Shown here one piece after another: positions 23,841-32,590 of a DNA stretch of 64,000 nt. The stretch is from an uncultured Lachnospiraceae bacterium (lineage in GTDB: Bacteria; Bacillota; Clostridia; Lachnospirales; Lachnospiraceae): NCBI GenBank assembly GCA_934438085.1, contig CAKSBC010000003.1, positions 62,001 through 126,000 on the forward strand. The letters are read 5' to 3'. Numbering within the stretch: the stretch's first letter is position 1; the number at the start of each line of letters is the position of its first letter. The position numbers and the translations under genes are program-made. The notes below the pieces were generated by a model. It was not told the DNA's origin. It saw only the letters and a program-made list of their open reading frames with translations, and did not search any database.

Positions 23841-24380
23841 TTAAATTTTGAAAATTCGTGCCGCCATCATGTCAGCGGTATGAGTCCACAGGACATTCGG
23901 GTACTTCTCAATGGATTTCCCGTACTTATCCCAGTTCTCCTTGTCATCAAAGGCTCACATGTGCCAACGAATACAAGCCGTTTCCTCATCCGTGAGATTG
24001 ACAATCCTCTGTGCCAGAATCACGGACTTGTCACCGTGTCCCGGCAGAAGAATGTCGGGGTTGTAGCTGTATGTGCCGTCCGGGTTGTGAATGTACGAAT
24101 CACACTTGCAGAGATCGTGAAGCATACCCACAATGTAGGGGCTTGCCTTACGCTTCCAGTTCAGCCCCATCCGCTTTGTCAGAGACAGCAGAGAGGTGGT
24201 TACCGTAAAGCTATGGTCAAACAGACCGCCCTCATAGTTCCCGTGGTACTTCGTGGAAGCAGGAGCCGTAAAGAACCCCGCCGCCATCAACTGATTTTTC
24301 AGAAAGAACACATCCGTACTGGACAGCCCACCGCTCATCAGCTTCTCAAACGCCTTGACACGCTTATCTCGTTCGCTCAT
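23841..24380 (-). pseudogene. HD-domain phosphohydrolase-like gene with an in-frame TGA
   Basis: From ATG at 24380 (AAAGGA site) the frame encodes an HD-type protein: GLFDHSFTVTT, then MLHDLCKCDSY (the HD pair) and PGHGDKSVILAQR. After ACIRWHM the codon at 23955-23957 is TGA. The same frame then continues for 37 codons (AFDDKENWDKYGKSIEKYP ... TADMMAARI) in what is clearly the normal end of the domain. One G-to-T change of a Gly GGA codon would explain it. It may be a lost gene, a truncated active protein, a readthrough site or a sequence error. Confidence 0.78.
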
Positions 24381-24467
24381 ATTCTTCAATCCTTTCATTC
24401 AACTTTATAGAATATAGACCATTGGAGAGTTTGAAGCTACACTTCTCCCTCTCCGCAGGTCATTTAA

Positions 24468-24965
24468 TTAACCCAGAATGCTGTCCAGGTCGAACTTCTT
24501 ACCGCTTGCCTTTTCAGCAGGTGTAGCAGCCGGGGTAGTAGCCGCAGGCTTGCTCTCCTTCTTAGGTGCAGGGGCTTCCGCTTCGTCAAAACCATCCGCA
24601 GGCTCCTTATCACCCAGACGAACGAACTTGAGCATTTTACCAGGAGTCTTGTTGGACTCAACCTCTTCGTGGTCTACCTCACAGCGGATATAGTGACCAA
24701 CAAGTTCCTCATGGTCAATCTCCGTCAGAGTGTAGTCATTCAGTGCAGTCTTTGCGAAGTAGCTGAAAGCGTTCAGACCACCCTGGTTCGGTTCACCGTC
24801 TGCATTCAGCAGAGAGAAGCGTTCAGTGTGCTTCTGACCCGAAGCAAGCTGCATGATAATCTCCATCTTGCCGAAGTCCTCTTTGTATTTGACCTCAACA
24901 ATCTTAAAAACGTGGGTTCCCTTCGGAATAAGAGTGAAACCCTCACTCAGTCCAATCTTTGCCAT
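24468..24965 (-). CDS. Probable single-stranded DNA-binding protein
   Basis: The 165-residue protein has an N-terminal beta-rich domain (GTHVFKIVEVKYKEDFGKMEIIMQL) like phage SSB/DUF669-type proteins. An Ala/Pro/Lys-rich linker (residues about 128-153) and a short terminal FDLDSILG follow. That layout (OB-like fold, disordered linker, acidic-hydrophobic tip) is typical of phage SSBs. It lies beside the YqaJ exonuclease and near the ERF protein, so a role in recombination or replication is likely. Confidence 0.7.
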   Translation of the reverse strand: MAKIGLSEGFTLIPKGTHVFKIVEVKYKEDFGKMEIIMQLASGQKHTERFSLLNADGEPNQGGLNAFSYFAKTALNDYTLTEIDHEELVGHYIRCEVDHEEVESNKTPGKMLKFVRLGDKEPADGFDEAEAPAPKKESKPAATTPAATPAEKASGKKFDLDSILG

Positions 24966-25013
24966 TTTAAGTATCCTCCTTGAAATTGTTTATATAATCA
25001 GAGAATTTTCTGA

Positions 25014-26066
25014 TTAAGCAGATTCTTTTCTGGCTTTCGGGGTAAAGCGGTACTGCGGTTCGGGCTTGCCGTGATACTTCTCAATATCAATGCCGTCCTC
25101 CTGCATTTTCGCCATATCGTAGCCAGGGTCTTTCATGGTCTTAGAGGTAACCCAGTCAAAGGAAGCACCGCTGATAGTGACGGTCTTGTCACCCTCCTTG
25201 AACTGGCTGATAGCTTCCTTCTTGAGCATATCGGTAATCGTCTTATACCGCTTCTCATCGTCAGCCACAGTACCCTTGACCTCATCAATGTGTTTCTTCA
25301 ACTGCTCTGCTTCGGCAACCAGAGCAGCAATATCAGTGTCCGGGGACAGGTTGTTATCCCGCAGGACTTTCAGAATGTCTGCGTCCGCTTTCTCATCGAA
25401 CTTCGGAGAGACACCGCCCTCAACGTGGGTTTTCCACCACTTCTCAACCTTCTTGACGGTCTTTTTCAGTTCGGGATAACGCTCAGACAGCTTGAAGGGG
25501 CGAACGATGGTGTTCTCAGTACTACACTGATATGCGTCCGGGTTCTCATAGTCCTTGTCACCCAGGAAGCTGCACACCATAATCACGTCATCCACACCCA
25601 GAAGGTACGCATAGAGCGCAGCCTGTAAAGCGTAGTACTCCGGGACATCCTCAACCCAGTCCTCAGACCGCTTCGTGGTTTTCATCTCAAGAACCGTAGT
25701 AGGCTTGCCGTCCTTGTCTACCAGAAGGTAATCCCACATACCACCGAAGATAGGACTGTCCTTGAAGAAGTCACCCCAGGTTTTCTGGAAGTAATCAGCC
25801 CCGTACACATCCGTAGGAGTGATGAGGTTGGTCATAAAATAGGACTTCTTCATAAACTCAGCCTGCTTCGGCTCAATCGTCTTACCTGCAACGGTATAGA
25901 TCGTGTCCTCAAACGGCTCTTCGTAGGTTCTGGTGATTGCACACCAGGCATTGAACGGGGTTGTCCACTTGTTCAGCCCCATAATTGCCGCAAAGCGTGT
26001 ACCCGTAATCTTCTTAGGACGCTTCGGCGGGGTGATAGTGATGGTCTTATCATCATTCCACTTCAT
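25014..26066 (-). CDS. YqaJ-like recombination exonuclease
   Basis: The 350-residue protein has the lambda-exonuclease/YqaJ core: TGTRFAAIMGLNKWTTPFNAW, then FGGMWDYLLVD and TVLEMKTTKRSEDW (the E-x-K catalytic segment). The motif YYALQAALYAYLLG follows. It would resect double-stranded ends 5'-3' to feed the ERF annealing protein encoded downstream in this window at 27102. A coiled segment and KTVTISG region occupy the C-terminal third. Confidence 0.88.
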   Translation of the reverse strand: MKWNDDKTITITPPKRPKKITGTRFAAIMGLNKWTTPFNAWCAITRTYEEPFEDTIYTVAGKTIEPKQAEFMKKSYFMTNLITPTDVYGADYFQKTWGDFFKDSPIFGGMWDYLLVDKDGKPTTVLEMKTTKRSEDWVEDVPEYYALQAALYAYLLGVDDVIMVCSFLGDKDYENPDAYQCSTENTIVRPFKLSERYPELKKTVKKVEKWWKTHVEGGVSPKFDEKADADILKVLRDNNLSPDTDIAALVAEAEQLKKHIDEVKGTVADDEKRYKTITDMLKKEAISQFKEGDKTVTISGASFDWVTSKTMKDPGYDMAKMQEDGIDIEKYHGKPEPQYRFTPKARKESA

Positions 26067-26631
26067 TTTTCTTACCTCCTATAAACAAAAATCGTGTATC
26101 CACTTCCACGGACAATGCCGTGGTCACAGGGTTCTCATCGGCTTTCACCAGGTCACTCAAGTCAAACCCAAGGCTCTTGAGGTATTCCGTTGCCAGTTTC
26201 GCATTCTTCATATTGCTCACATTGGCAATCACATTTCTGTAGTTATCGGTGATACCCTTAATCATCTCATTCTTTCGGGCTTTGATACCCTTCCGAATTT
26301 CCGTTCTTCCGTCCTCAAACTCTTTAAGTAAACAGGAACGAATTTCAGCTTGAGAACTCATATTTGCCAGTTTGTAGGAGATAGAGCCGTAATATCCACA
26401 GAGGATATCAGTACCCGGATATTCAGCTTTCACCTTCTCTTTGAAGGATTCAGTCAGACTGTAAGCCTGCTGCATGAGAGCCGAAATAGCTGTTGCCGTT
26501 TCTTCCAGGCTGATTTTCTCATTCCTCTCTGCATAGTAAAGGTTGAGAGCCTTTTCGCTCTGGGTTTCTACTTCGGCTAATGCCTTTTCGCTCTGCGACT
26601 CCAACCACTTAATGATTTGTCGTTTTGTCAT
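26053..26631 (-). CDS. Hypothetical coiled-coil phage protein
   Basis: ATG at 26631 follows GGAGG. The 192-residue protein (MTKRQIIKWLESQSEKALAE) is nearly all helical, with heptad-like repeats around SEKALAEVETQSEKALNLYY and a later charged helix (EDGRTEIRKGIKARKNEMIK). It overlaps the exonuclease start by 14 bases and may be its accessory factor. I recognise no family. Confidence 0.65.
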   Translation of the reverse strand: MTKRQIIKWLESQSEKALAEVETQSEKALNLYYAERNEKISLEETATAISALMQQAYSLTESFKEKVKAEYPGTDILCGYYGSISYKLANMSSQAEIRSCLLKEFEDGRTEIRKGIKARKNEMIKGITDNYRNVIANVSNMKNAKLATEYLKSLGFDLSDLVKADENPVTTALSVEVDTRFLFIGGKKNEVE

Positions 26632-26848
26632 TCTTCGCTTCCTCCAACTCAACGGCTTTATTCAGATACCAGATTGCTTTCTGCAAATCCTCCATGCCGT
26701 TTTTCTTCTTGTGTCTGTAGACGTACTTGAGAGCGTTGCACACGCAGAAGTCCTGCGTGGCTTCTACTCCCTGGGTTTCCACCATAACGTCAATGCACTC
26801 AAACTTCCCGGTTTCGTAGTGAGCGGGATGGTTCACATTGTCAGCCAT
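26609..26848 (-). CDS. DUF3310 family (SaV-like) nucleotide kinase-type protein
   Basis: Start ATG at 26848 overlaps the upstream stop. The 79-residue protein has the family signature VNHPAHYETGKFECIDVM and CNALKYVYRHKKKNGMEDL followed by KAIWYLNKAVE. DUF3310 proteins are widespread in phages; many are called SaV-like or nucleotide kinase-like, without firm biochemical proof. It overlaps the next gene by 23 bases. Confidence 0.85.
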   Translation of the reverse strand: MADNVNHPAHYETGKFECIDVMVETQGVEATQDFCVCNALKYVYRHKKKNGMEDLQKAIWYLNKAVELEEAKNDKTTNH

Positions 26849-27090
26849 TACTCGTCCTCCCACTCTTCATCCCGGTCATTAGCATAGATTTCAAAGTAAT
26901 CAACGCTTGTAGACCCATCCTCAAAAGCCTTTCCTTCGGGAAGGCTATAGTTGATACGTCTTGCCGACTCTACAACAATCTCACCGTATCCCTGGTCAAC
27001 TCCTGTGTCACTTCCAAGCTGCACTTCCAAGTGGTCGGGAACACCTTCTAAGGCTTTTCTCAGTTCGCCTACCGTTAATACTTTACTCAT
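26848..27090 (-). CDS. Small acidic phage protein
   Basis: The 80-residue protein (MSKVLTVGELRKALEGVPDHL) has a beta-rich middle (LEVQLGSDTGVDQGYGEIVVESARRI) and a highly acidic tail (ANDRDEEWEDE). It resembles small phage proteins with a TVGELRKAL start; no function is known. The gene is packed between the ERF and DUF3310 genes. Confidence 0.68.
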   Translation of the reverse strand: MSKVLTVGELRKALEGVPDHLEVQLGSDTGVDQGYGEIVVESARRINYSLPEGKAFEDGSTSVDYFEIYANDRDEEWEDE

Positions 27091-27101
27091 AGGCTACCTC
27101 C

Positions 27102-27851
27102 TTACTCACCGTAGGCGGCAATCATCTCACCAAGGTTCTGAATAAGCTGCTCACACGCTGCACGGGTGACATTGGTGAAGCCATTGGTTTTCATGGCAAT
27201 CTGCTGAACAAACTCTTCCTGGTCGGAATCCTTGTCCATCAGAGTCTTGCAGGCTTCCTTGAGTGCCTTAATCTGCAACTCATCAGCCTGCCCGTCAGTT
27301 CCCGTCATTTCCTTCTTTGCTTCCTCACGCTCCTTCGGAGTGGCAGGTGCGGCAGACTTCTTTTTCTTCTCCTTCTTAGCCGTTTCCGGGTTCGGAGCAG
27401 GAATTTCTTCTTCCTCTGCCTGGTCATCAGAACCAAGGTTTGCGTCAATGTCATCGGGTTCAGTAATGTCCAGAACCGCCATCCAGAGGTAACGGCGCAG
27501 ATAGGTGATGGAAGAGCCAAGAGCCTGCATAGGGTTGGTGACTTCCTTGCCTGCATTGCTCACAATCGGCTTCACCTCACGGTACGGAACACGGAACTGC
27601 ATAGGTGCTTCCTCAATGTTGTCCACGTTGTAGACCTTCATCACAGCACCATCATCCGTGAAATCAATCTCCGTGGTAAGACCCACTCTGGCGAAGATAC
27701 GGGTTGCAGGCGGCACAATGTCCTCCAACTCAAAGTACTTGAACTCAAGGTGCATATTCTTACCAGACTTCTGTACCTTCTGATTCAGAAAGTACAATCT
27801 TGCTTTCGCCAACTTCTGGCGCACGTTCATTGCTTCATAAATATTAGCCAT
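27102..27851 (-). CDS. ERF-family single-strand annealing protein
   Basis: The 249-residue protein has the ERF core: NIYEAMNVRQKLAKARLYF, FKYFELEDIVPPATRIF and GSSITYLRRYLWMAVLDI, the most conserved part. An acidic and then Lys/Ala-rich linker (about residues 145-185) leads to a small C-terminal helical domain. It anneals complementary strands in phage recombination, paired with the YqaJ exonuclease at 25014. Confidence 0.88.
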   Translation of the reverse strand: MANIYEAMNVRQKLAKARLYFLNQKVQKSGKNMHLEFKYFELEDIVPPATRIFARVGLTTEIDFTDDGAVMKVYNVDNIEEAPMQFRVPYREVKPIVSNAGKEVTNPMQALGSSITYLRRYLWMAVLDITEPDDIDANLGSDDQAEEEEIPAPNPETAKKEKKKKSAAPATPKEREEAKKEMTGTDGQADELQIKALKEACKTLMDKDSDQEEFVQQIAMKTNGFTNVTRAACEQLIQNLGEMIAAYGE

Positions 27852-27878
27852 TGCTAATGTCCTCCTTATATTCGATGA

Positions 27879-28385
27879 TTAAACCTCTGCGTATGTCCAA
27901 TCTTCCGCAAGCATATCTGCCTGGGAAGCAAGCCAACCCATCTGAACCCCAGACGTACCAACAAAGGCGATAGCCTGGTTGCCGATTGCGTCATGCTCAC
28001 AGTTCACAATCTTTCCGTCAGAAGTGACATAAGAGATACCAGACGCAAGCTGAATGTACTGCTTCTTGCCATTCCAACCCTTACGAGATACCTTCTCACC
28101 ACGCTTGAGAGCGGCAATCGCCCATCCGAAGTTACGCAGCTTCTTCATCTCACCCGCAGGTTCGTTGACGTTTTTCGGCTCATCCTCCTGTACGATTTCC
28201 CAGTTACCGTTCATCACCCACAGCAGGTCACGAGGGAAGAGTGCCACAGCAGGGACTTCCTTGCCTTCCTCAAAGTGGTTGATGATTTCACCCTTCTCAT
28301 TCAGATACCAGTAGGCTTTCTTCCATGCGGATAACTTAATCTTCTTGCCTGCTCTCAGTGCGCTGTCTACTTCACTATATTTCAT
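27879..28385 (-). CDS. Tandem DUF2829 (Tad2-like) protein, possible anti-defence sponge
   Basis: The 168-residue protein has two related halves. The C-terminal half is a clear DUF2829 unit: FGWAIAALKRGEKVSRKGWNG, QYIQLASG, then MGWLASQADMLAEDW. The N-terminal half starts VDSALRAGKKIKLSAWKKAYWY and ends with LLWVMNGNWEIV, a diverged copy. DUF2829 includes Tad2, a phage protein that binds and removes cyclic ADP-ribose signals of Thoeris defence. Whether this copy binds a nucleotide is not shown. It lies in the early operon beside the DNA polymerase. Confidence 0.78.
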   Translation of the reverse strand: MKYSEVDSALRAGKKIKLSAWKKAYWYLNEKGEIINHFEEGKEVPAVALFPRDLLWVMNGNWEIVQEDEPKNVNEPAGEMKKLRNFGWAIAALKRGEKVSRKGWNGKKQYIQLASGISYVTSDGKIVNCEHDAIGNQAIAFVGTSGVQMGWLASQADMLAEDWTYAEV

Positions 28386-28398
28386 TGTCTTATCCTCC

Positions 28399-30372
28399 TT
28401 AATCGAATAATGCTAAAGATTTCTTTTTCAAGGAATTGATTCTCCTTGTATTTTTCCGTGGTGGTTTCACACCCAGGAACTCACGAATGTTCTTCTGTGC
28501 CAGTTTCAGATACCAGTTACGGTCTACCACATCAATAGACAATTCATTGTTATTGTCCACCATGCAGTGAACTGGCAGACTGGGAACCTTTGCGTCCTTG
28601 CCTGTTACAGCGTGGGTTTTATAGATCGTGCCGTACCGTCTGTCTGCCGTGGCGTATACCCGGTTGACCTTCTGTACGGGAACCTTATCTTCGCCCACCA
28701 TCTGATAGCACCCGGAATATTTACCTCCAACCTTTGCAATCACCTGGAAGTCCAGGATATTCGTACTTGCCATTATCGTTTCTTCCGGGTCTACACCCTT
28801 TACAAAGTAATCCTGGATTGCCCGTGCGACTATAACCGCATTATTGTTGATATTCCACGCACCACCACTCATGTTGTCCCAAGCCGGGAGTCCCATTTTG
28901 GTAAAGTCAATGTTTGCATTGGTCAGAATACCTCTTACCAGTGCGCCGCCCTTGACCTTCGGCTTACCGTCACCCACGGGAACCTCAACGTAGTTGTTCA
29001 CATCCCGCTGTACGATTTTCTGAATGAAATCCTCTTCCAGTTCAAACCCGGTTCTGTCCTGCCATTCCTGGGTAATTTCCTGCCACTTTGCTTCATCGGA
29101 GTTGTCGAAACTTACCATGATACCATCCGTATTAAGCTGAATGATTTTCAGAGTCGGACACTCTGCTATAAGGTGCATTGACAGTTCCAGTAGGAGAAGC
29201 TGTCCAGTGATACAAACCGAACGTCCCATCAGAGGGTCATACAGGTCATTGAAAGCCACGCCGTCTTTACCGTTAAGCATGGTTCCGTAGGTGGTGTTCA
29301 GTACCAGTTTCAGAGCGTTTGCCGTGACCTTATCCCCGGCTTTCTTCGCCTGTACTCTCTCTTCCAGGGTATCTACATATACCTGCGGGGATGGAATATT
29401 GCGGCTACAGAAGCCGTATTTCTGTCCCTTTGAGAGAGGAATGGTCATCAAGTGCGGGTAATAACTTGCCACGTCCTTGTTTCGGATTGACCTGCTCTCA
29501 GTAGCTTCTTCCACATAAGTAGGAATTGCACCGTGGATACCTCCGTAGGCAATCGTGCATTTGCACTCACCAATGGAAAAATCCAGAGCAGCTCCCTTGT
29601 GCTTCACACCCTGTTCATCGTAGCCACCAAACAGAAGGTAGTTCGGAATGTTCGGGTCATGCAGCTTATCAAAGAAGTCAAATACTTCCTGCGGAATGTA
29701 CTGTCTGAGCAGTTTATCCGGGTACTGATAATCTCTTTCGTCTGTCCATGGTTTCTCTGGTTTCTGGGCTTGCAGGTATACGCTTGTCAGTTTGGCATTG
29801 GTCATGTACATAGCCTGCCTGTCTGTCAAACCACGCTTCCTGCCTACAGCCGCTTTGTTGTCCAGATAGCCTTGCCGCAACTTGAAAAGAATCTCCGTTG
29901 CGTCCACATCGTACTTGCAGTAGTAAGTAGTCTGTGCCTTTTCTGATTCAGAGAGAACGTGGTCAACATTGAAATCAACCTCTGTTTCCTCAATCGGGAT
30001 ACCCAGGTGGGCTTCAATCCCTTTAAGGGATACACCGTCCTGGCAATCATCCTTGAGGTCGAAGCTGTCAAAATAGACCCGGTACTCTTTCAGAGCGGGA
30101 ATATCCCACCCGTTTAATTCGTGAACGATGATGAGGTCATTTATCTCCTTCACCTGTTCCGGGGTGAACCCACACATAACTGCCTTGAGTATGTGGTTAT
30201 CGTAGTGCTTGTTGTTGAAGCCGCCCAGATACGGGTTGCGCTCCATGAAAGCCAAGACTTCATCATTGTCATTCCAGATAACCGTGTACTCTCCCGTGGC
30301 TACTTCTTTGAACACAAACAGCCAGTCATGGGCAAATACCTCACAGTCGAATATGTAGGTTCCCTCAACCAT
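28399..30372 (-). CDS. Family B-type DNA polymerase
   Basis: The protein of about 657 residues has an N-terminal 3'-5' exonuclease (YIFDCEVFAHDWLFVF with D-x-E, NNKHYDNHIL, and YYCKYDVDAT as Exo III). Polymerase motifs follow: A (KDVASYYPHLM), B (LKLVLNTTYGTMLNG) and C (QLNTDGIMVSF). Motif C reads N-T-D-G rather than D-T-D-G, which is seen in some phage polymerases. ATG at 30372 or GTG at 30378 could start it. It is the replicative enzyme of the phage; no separate clamp is visible. Confidence 0.87.
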   Translation of the reverse strand: MVEGTYIFDCEVFAHDWLFVFKEVATGEYTVIWNDNDEVLAFMERNPYLGGFNNKHYDNHILKAVMCGFTPEQVKEINDLIIVHELNGWDIPALKEYRVYFDSFDLKDDCQDGVSLKGIEAHLGIPIEETEVDFNVDHVLSESEKAQTTYYCKYDVDATEILFKLRQGYLDNKAAVGRKRGLTDRQAMYMTNAKLTSVYLQAQKPEKPWTDERDYQYPDKLLRQYIPQEVFDFFDKLHDPNIPNYLLFGGYDEQGVKHKGAALDFSIGECKCTIAYGGIHGAIPTYVEEATESRSIRNKDVASYYPHLMTIPLSKGQKYGFCSRNIPSPQVYVDTLEERVQAKKAGDKVTANALKLVLNTTYGTMLNGKDGVAFNDLYDPLMGRSVCITGQLLLLELSMHLIAECPTLKIIQLNTDGIMVSFDNSDEAKWQEITQEWQDRTGFELEEDFIQKIVQRDVNNYVEVPVGDGKPKVKGGALVRGILTNANIDFTKMGLPAWDNMSGGAWNINNNAVIVARAIQDYFVKGVDPEETIMASTNILDFQVIAKVGGKYSGCYQMVGEDKVPVQKVNRVYATADRRYGTIYKTHAVTGKDAKVPSLPVHCMVDNNNELSIDVVDRNWYLKLAQKNIREFLGVKPPRKNTRRINSLKKKSLALFD

Positions 30373-30577
30373 CGTCACACCGCCCTTCTTCCAGAGCCTT
30401 TTGTACCTGCAAGATTTCCTGCCTTGCCTGTACGCAGCGGCGAATCATTGACGCTTTGGAGTGTTCGGGAGGAATTATGCCCCACTTGTCGGGCATGGCT
30501 CCCATACTCTCTTCCACGCCTGCCAGAAGAAGTTGAGCGGTAGTGAAGTGGTTCTTCACACTCTTCGTCATCTTCAT
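30365..30577 (-). CDS. Small hypothetical protein overlapping a membrane-protein frame
   Basis: ATG at 30577 is 9 nt after GGAGG and gives 70 residues (MKMTKSVKNHFTTAQLLLAG). The helical sequence (EESMGAMPDKWGIIPPEHSK, then ASMIRRCVQARQEILQVQKAL) looks protein-like. It overlaps the 3' part of the membrane-protein frame at 30375-30761 by about 200 bases in another frame. Function unknown. Confidence 0.6.
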   Translation of the reverse strand: MKMTKSVKNHFTTAQLLLAGVEESMGAMPDKWGIIPPEHSKASMIRRCVQARQEILQVQKALEEGRCDDG

Positions 30578-30761
30578 CTTCGTAGTCCTCCAAGTCATAC
30601 CACCAGTTATTTGCCCAGGAGAACAGTGCCAGGTATGCAGTACAAAGGACATTGATGAGAAGCATTGTCATCCCGTAGACTTCATCATCCAGAGCGCAGG
30701 CAGTGAACAGCCACGTTATGCCCACGATATATCCGATTGTTTTCAGAACTTTATTCTTCAT
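30375..30761 (-). CDS. Membrane protein with an unusual overlapping tail
   Basis: The N-terminal about 60 residues are convincing: two membrane helices (VLKTIGYIVGITWLFTACAL and MTMLLINVLCTAYLALFSW), then an acidic stretch (YDLEDYEDEDDEECEEP). The remaining about 60 residues are Arg/Ser/Gly-rich and lie in the alternative frame of the neighbouring gene. The true protein may therefore end in non-selected sequence, or an old frameshift may have extended it. Function unknown. Confidence 0.55.
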   Translation of the reverse strand: MKNKVLKTIGYIVGITWLFTACALDDEVYGMTMLLINVLCTAYLALFSWANNWWYDLEDYEDEDDEECEEPLHYRSTSSGRRGREYGSHARQVGHNSSRTLQSVNDSPLRTGKAGNLAGTKGSGRRAV

Positions 30762-30762
30762 G

Positions 30763-32148
30763 TCAATCTCCTATAAATTCGCACCCGCACTTCCTGTAAC
30801 TGGTGCAGCGTTGTTTGAAAGATTTCTGCAATGACCGTATGCAGTCTACATAGTCATAAGCTATTGGCTGCTTCTTGCCGTCAAAGGTTCGGGCGATACG
30901 TCCCACACTCTGAACTATCACCGCATAATCTTTCTGAGGGGTTGTTAGGTACAATCTGTCCAGTCTGGGAATATCCAGACCTTCTTTTGCCAGGGAATAA
31001 GTTGCAAACAGATACCGCTTCTTGCCAGTTCTCATGTCCTCAATGGCTTGCTCCCGTTCAGCTTTCCGCTTTTTACTGGTCATCTTTCCATCTATCACTG
31101 CCGCTTGCGCCCTCAGTTTCAAAGGCAACTGCTCATACAGGTATTTAAGATGGTCAACCCTTTCTGATAGAATCAGATTGAAATGCTCACGGTTCTCAAC
31201 CAGGTCATCAAGAATAATCTGGTTTCGGCTCTCACATTCTGTGAGGTAGGTAATCATTTTGCAGTAGTTAATTGTGCCGTCACTGTTCAGATAAGCAGGA
31301 CTCAGTTTCACGTCCGTACCTTTCGGCAGGATACTTACTGTCATAACCCTGGACTTCACTGCTTCATCTGGAACAGTCCATACTACTTGACCCAACATTG
31401 CGTAGGTTGCTTTTATCATGCCGTCCGAACGATGGACGGTTGCTGACAGCCCGAACTTATGTCTGGCACACAGCGTATTCAGTACCTTTGAAAACTGGGT
31501 TACCGCTGTAGGTGTACCACTTACTCTGTGACACTCATCCACAATCACGCAGTCCCACTCATCTCTATATTGGTCTAAGTCCAATTTGCACATGGTCTGG
31601 ATTGTGGCGAAGGTCATAGCCTTACCGATATTTACCTTACCTTCGGTTATCGTTCCCAGTAGTTCTGAATCAACGTACTGTTCTGCACGGCTCTTGCTCT
31701 GCGTCAGCAGGTCTTTGGTGTGTGTCAGCCAGAGGGTTTTCACCCCTAACGCACACGCCAGGGCAATTCCCATCTGAGTCTTACCAGACCCGGCAGGGGA
31801 TTGTAGAATGCCGTAGTGGTTTATCAGCATTGCCGCAACTGCTTCTTCCTGGTAGTCATACAGCGGAACCTTGCCACCGTAGTCAACCTTCTTCGGCTCT
31901 TTGAACAGCTTCTTCATATCTCCTTCCAGAAGCGGAAGGATTGCTCTCAAACACCCGAACGGGAGAATCAAGCTATTTCCGTTCACCTCATAGAGATAAA
32001 GCGTTCGTGGGGTATTCCCAAGCCACAGGTGCATTCTGGCTTTTTGCTGATACTCTGGGTTTGTCATTTCCAGATTCTCTTTGCACCACTTAATCAGTTC
32101 GGGTGAGGGGTCAAGGATTTTCAATCGGCTCCCGATTTCTATAAACAT
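30763..32148 (-). CDS. Superfamily 2 DNA helicase (DEAD/DEAH-like)
   Basis: ATG at 32148 follows GGAGG at 6 nt (MFIEIGSRLKILDPSPEL); a 33-residue upstream extension has no site. The 461-residue protein has motif I QSPAGSGKTQMGIAL, motif II VIVDECHRV, motif III FGLSATVHRSDG and motif VI VQSVGRIART. It unwinds or remodels DNA during phage replication. It overlaps the nuclease gene upstream by 38 bases. Confidence 0.88.
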   Translation of the reverse strand: MFIEIGSRLKILDPSPELIKWCKENLEMTNPEYQQKARMHLWLGNTPRTLYLYEVNGNSLILPFGCLRAILPLLEGDMKKLFKEPKKVDYGGKVPLYDYQEEAVAAMLINHYGILQSPAGSGKTQMGIALACALGVKTLWLTHTKDLLTQSKSRAEQYVDSELLGTITEGKVNIGKAMTFATIQTMCKLDLDQYRDEWDCVIVDECHRVSGTPTAVTQFSKVLNTLCARHKFGLSATVHRSDGMIKATYAMLGQVVWTVPDEAVKSRVMTVSILPKGTDVKLSPAYLNSDGTINYCKMITYLTECESRNQIILDDLVENREHFNLILSERVDHLKYLYEQLPLKLRAQAAVIDGKMTSKKRKAEREQAIEDMRTGKKRYLFATYSLAKEGLDIPRLDRLYLTTPQKDYAVIVQSVGRIARTFDGKKQPIAYDYVDCIRSLQKSFKQRCTSYRKCGCEFIGD

Positions 32149-32551
32149 CCATTTCCTCCAACCACTCTTGAAAGGTCTTGTACTCTGGAAACTCTGACTC
32201 TGTAATGCTGCCCTGCCCGTAAAGCTGCCGCAGACATAACTCATCAAAGTGAATCATATAAATCTGTCCGTCATTCAGCTTCATAGCGAAGTAGCAATGT
32301 TCGTTTCCCTGGGCTTCCCACATGGTCATAGCCGCTTCCTGGTTTGGCTCAATCCGAGATAACGGGAAGCGATTGTTGGAACACACCTTACAGTCAATCA
32401 AGACTGCTGTGTTGTCCCGAACCGCAAGCACGTCTGCGGGTTGTCCTACCTGGTTCTGCGCCAGATTGTGCGCCCAGAAACCTTGCTCTGCCAGAAGTTC
32501 ACACAGTTCCTCTTCAAAGTGGTTTCCCATTGTTTTGTTCACTTGCTTCAT
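32111..32551 (-). CDS. Holliday-junction-resolvase-like (RecU/VRR-type) nuclease
   Basis: The 146-residue protein (MKQVNKTMGNHFEEELCELL) has the PD-(D/E)xK layout: E-rich helix, then QPADVLAVRDNTAVLIDCKVC (D-x-n-D-x-K), then SRIEPNQEAAMTMW. This matches phage RecU-like or penicillin-binding-associated resolvases. It probably resolves replication or recombination intermediates. It is coupled to the helicase downstream by overlap. Confidence 0.78.
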   Translation of the reverse strand: MKQVNKTMGNHFEEELCELLAEQGFWAHNLAQNQVGQPADVLAVRDNTAVLIDCKVCSNNRFPLSRIEPNQEAAMTMWEAQGNEHCYFAMKLNDGQIYMIHFDELCLRQLYGQGSITESEFPEYKTFQEWLEEMDVYRNREPIENP

Positions 32552-32566
32552 AGGCTTCTGCTCCCA

Positions 32567-32589
32567 CTGCACCTCACAAGGAGGTGCAG
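32567..32589 (-). other. Short perfect hairpin between the DUF6273 gene and the nuclease
   Basis: CTGCACCTC, a 5-nt loop and GAGGTGCAG form a perfect 9-bp stem in the gap and there is no U-run on either strand. The loop side carries CCTCC/GGAGG, so it might control ribosome access. The gap is otherwise only about 40 bases. Confidence 0.45.
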
Positions 32590-32590
32590 A

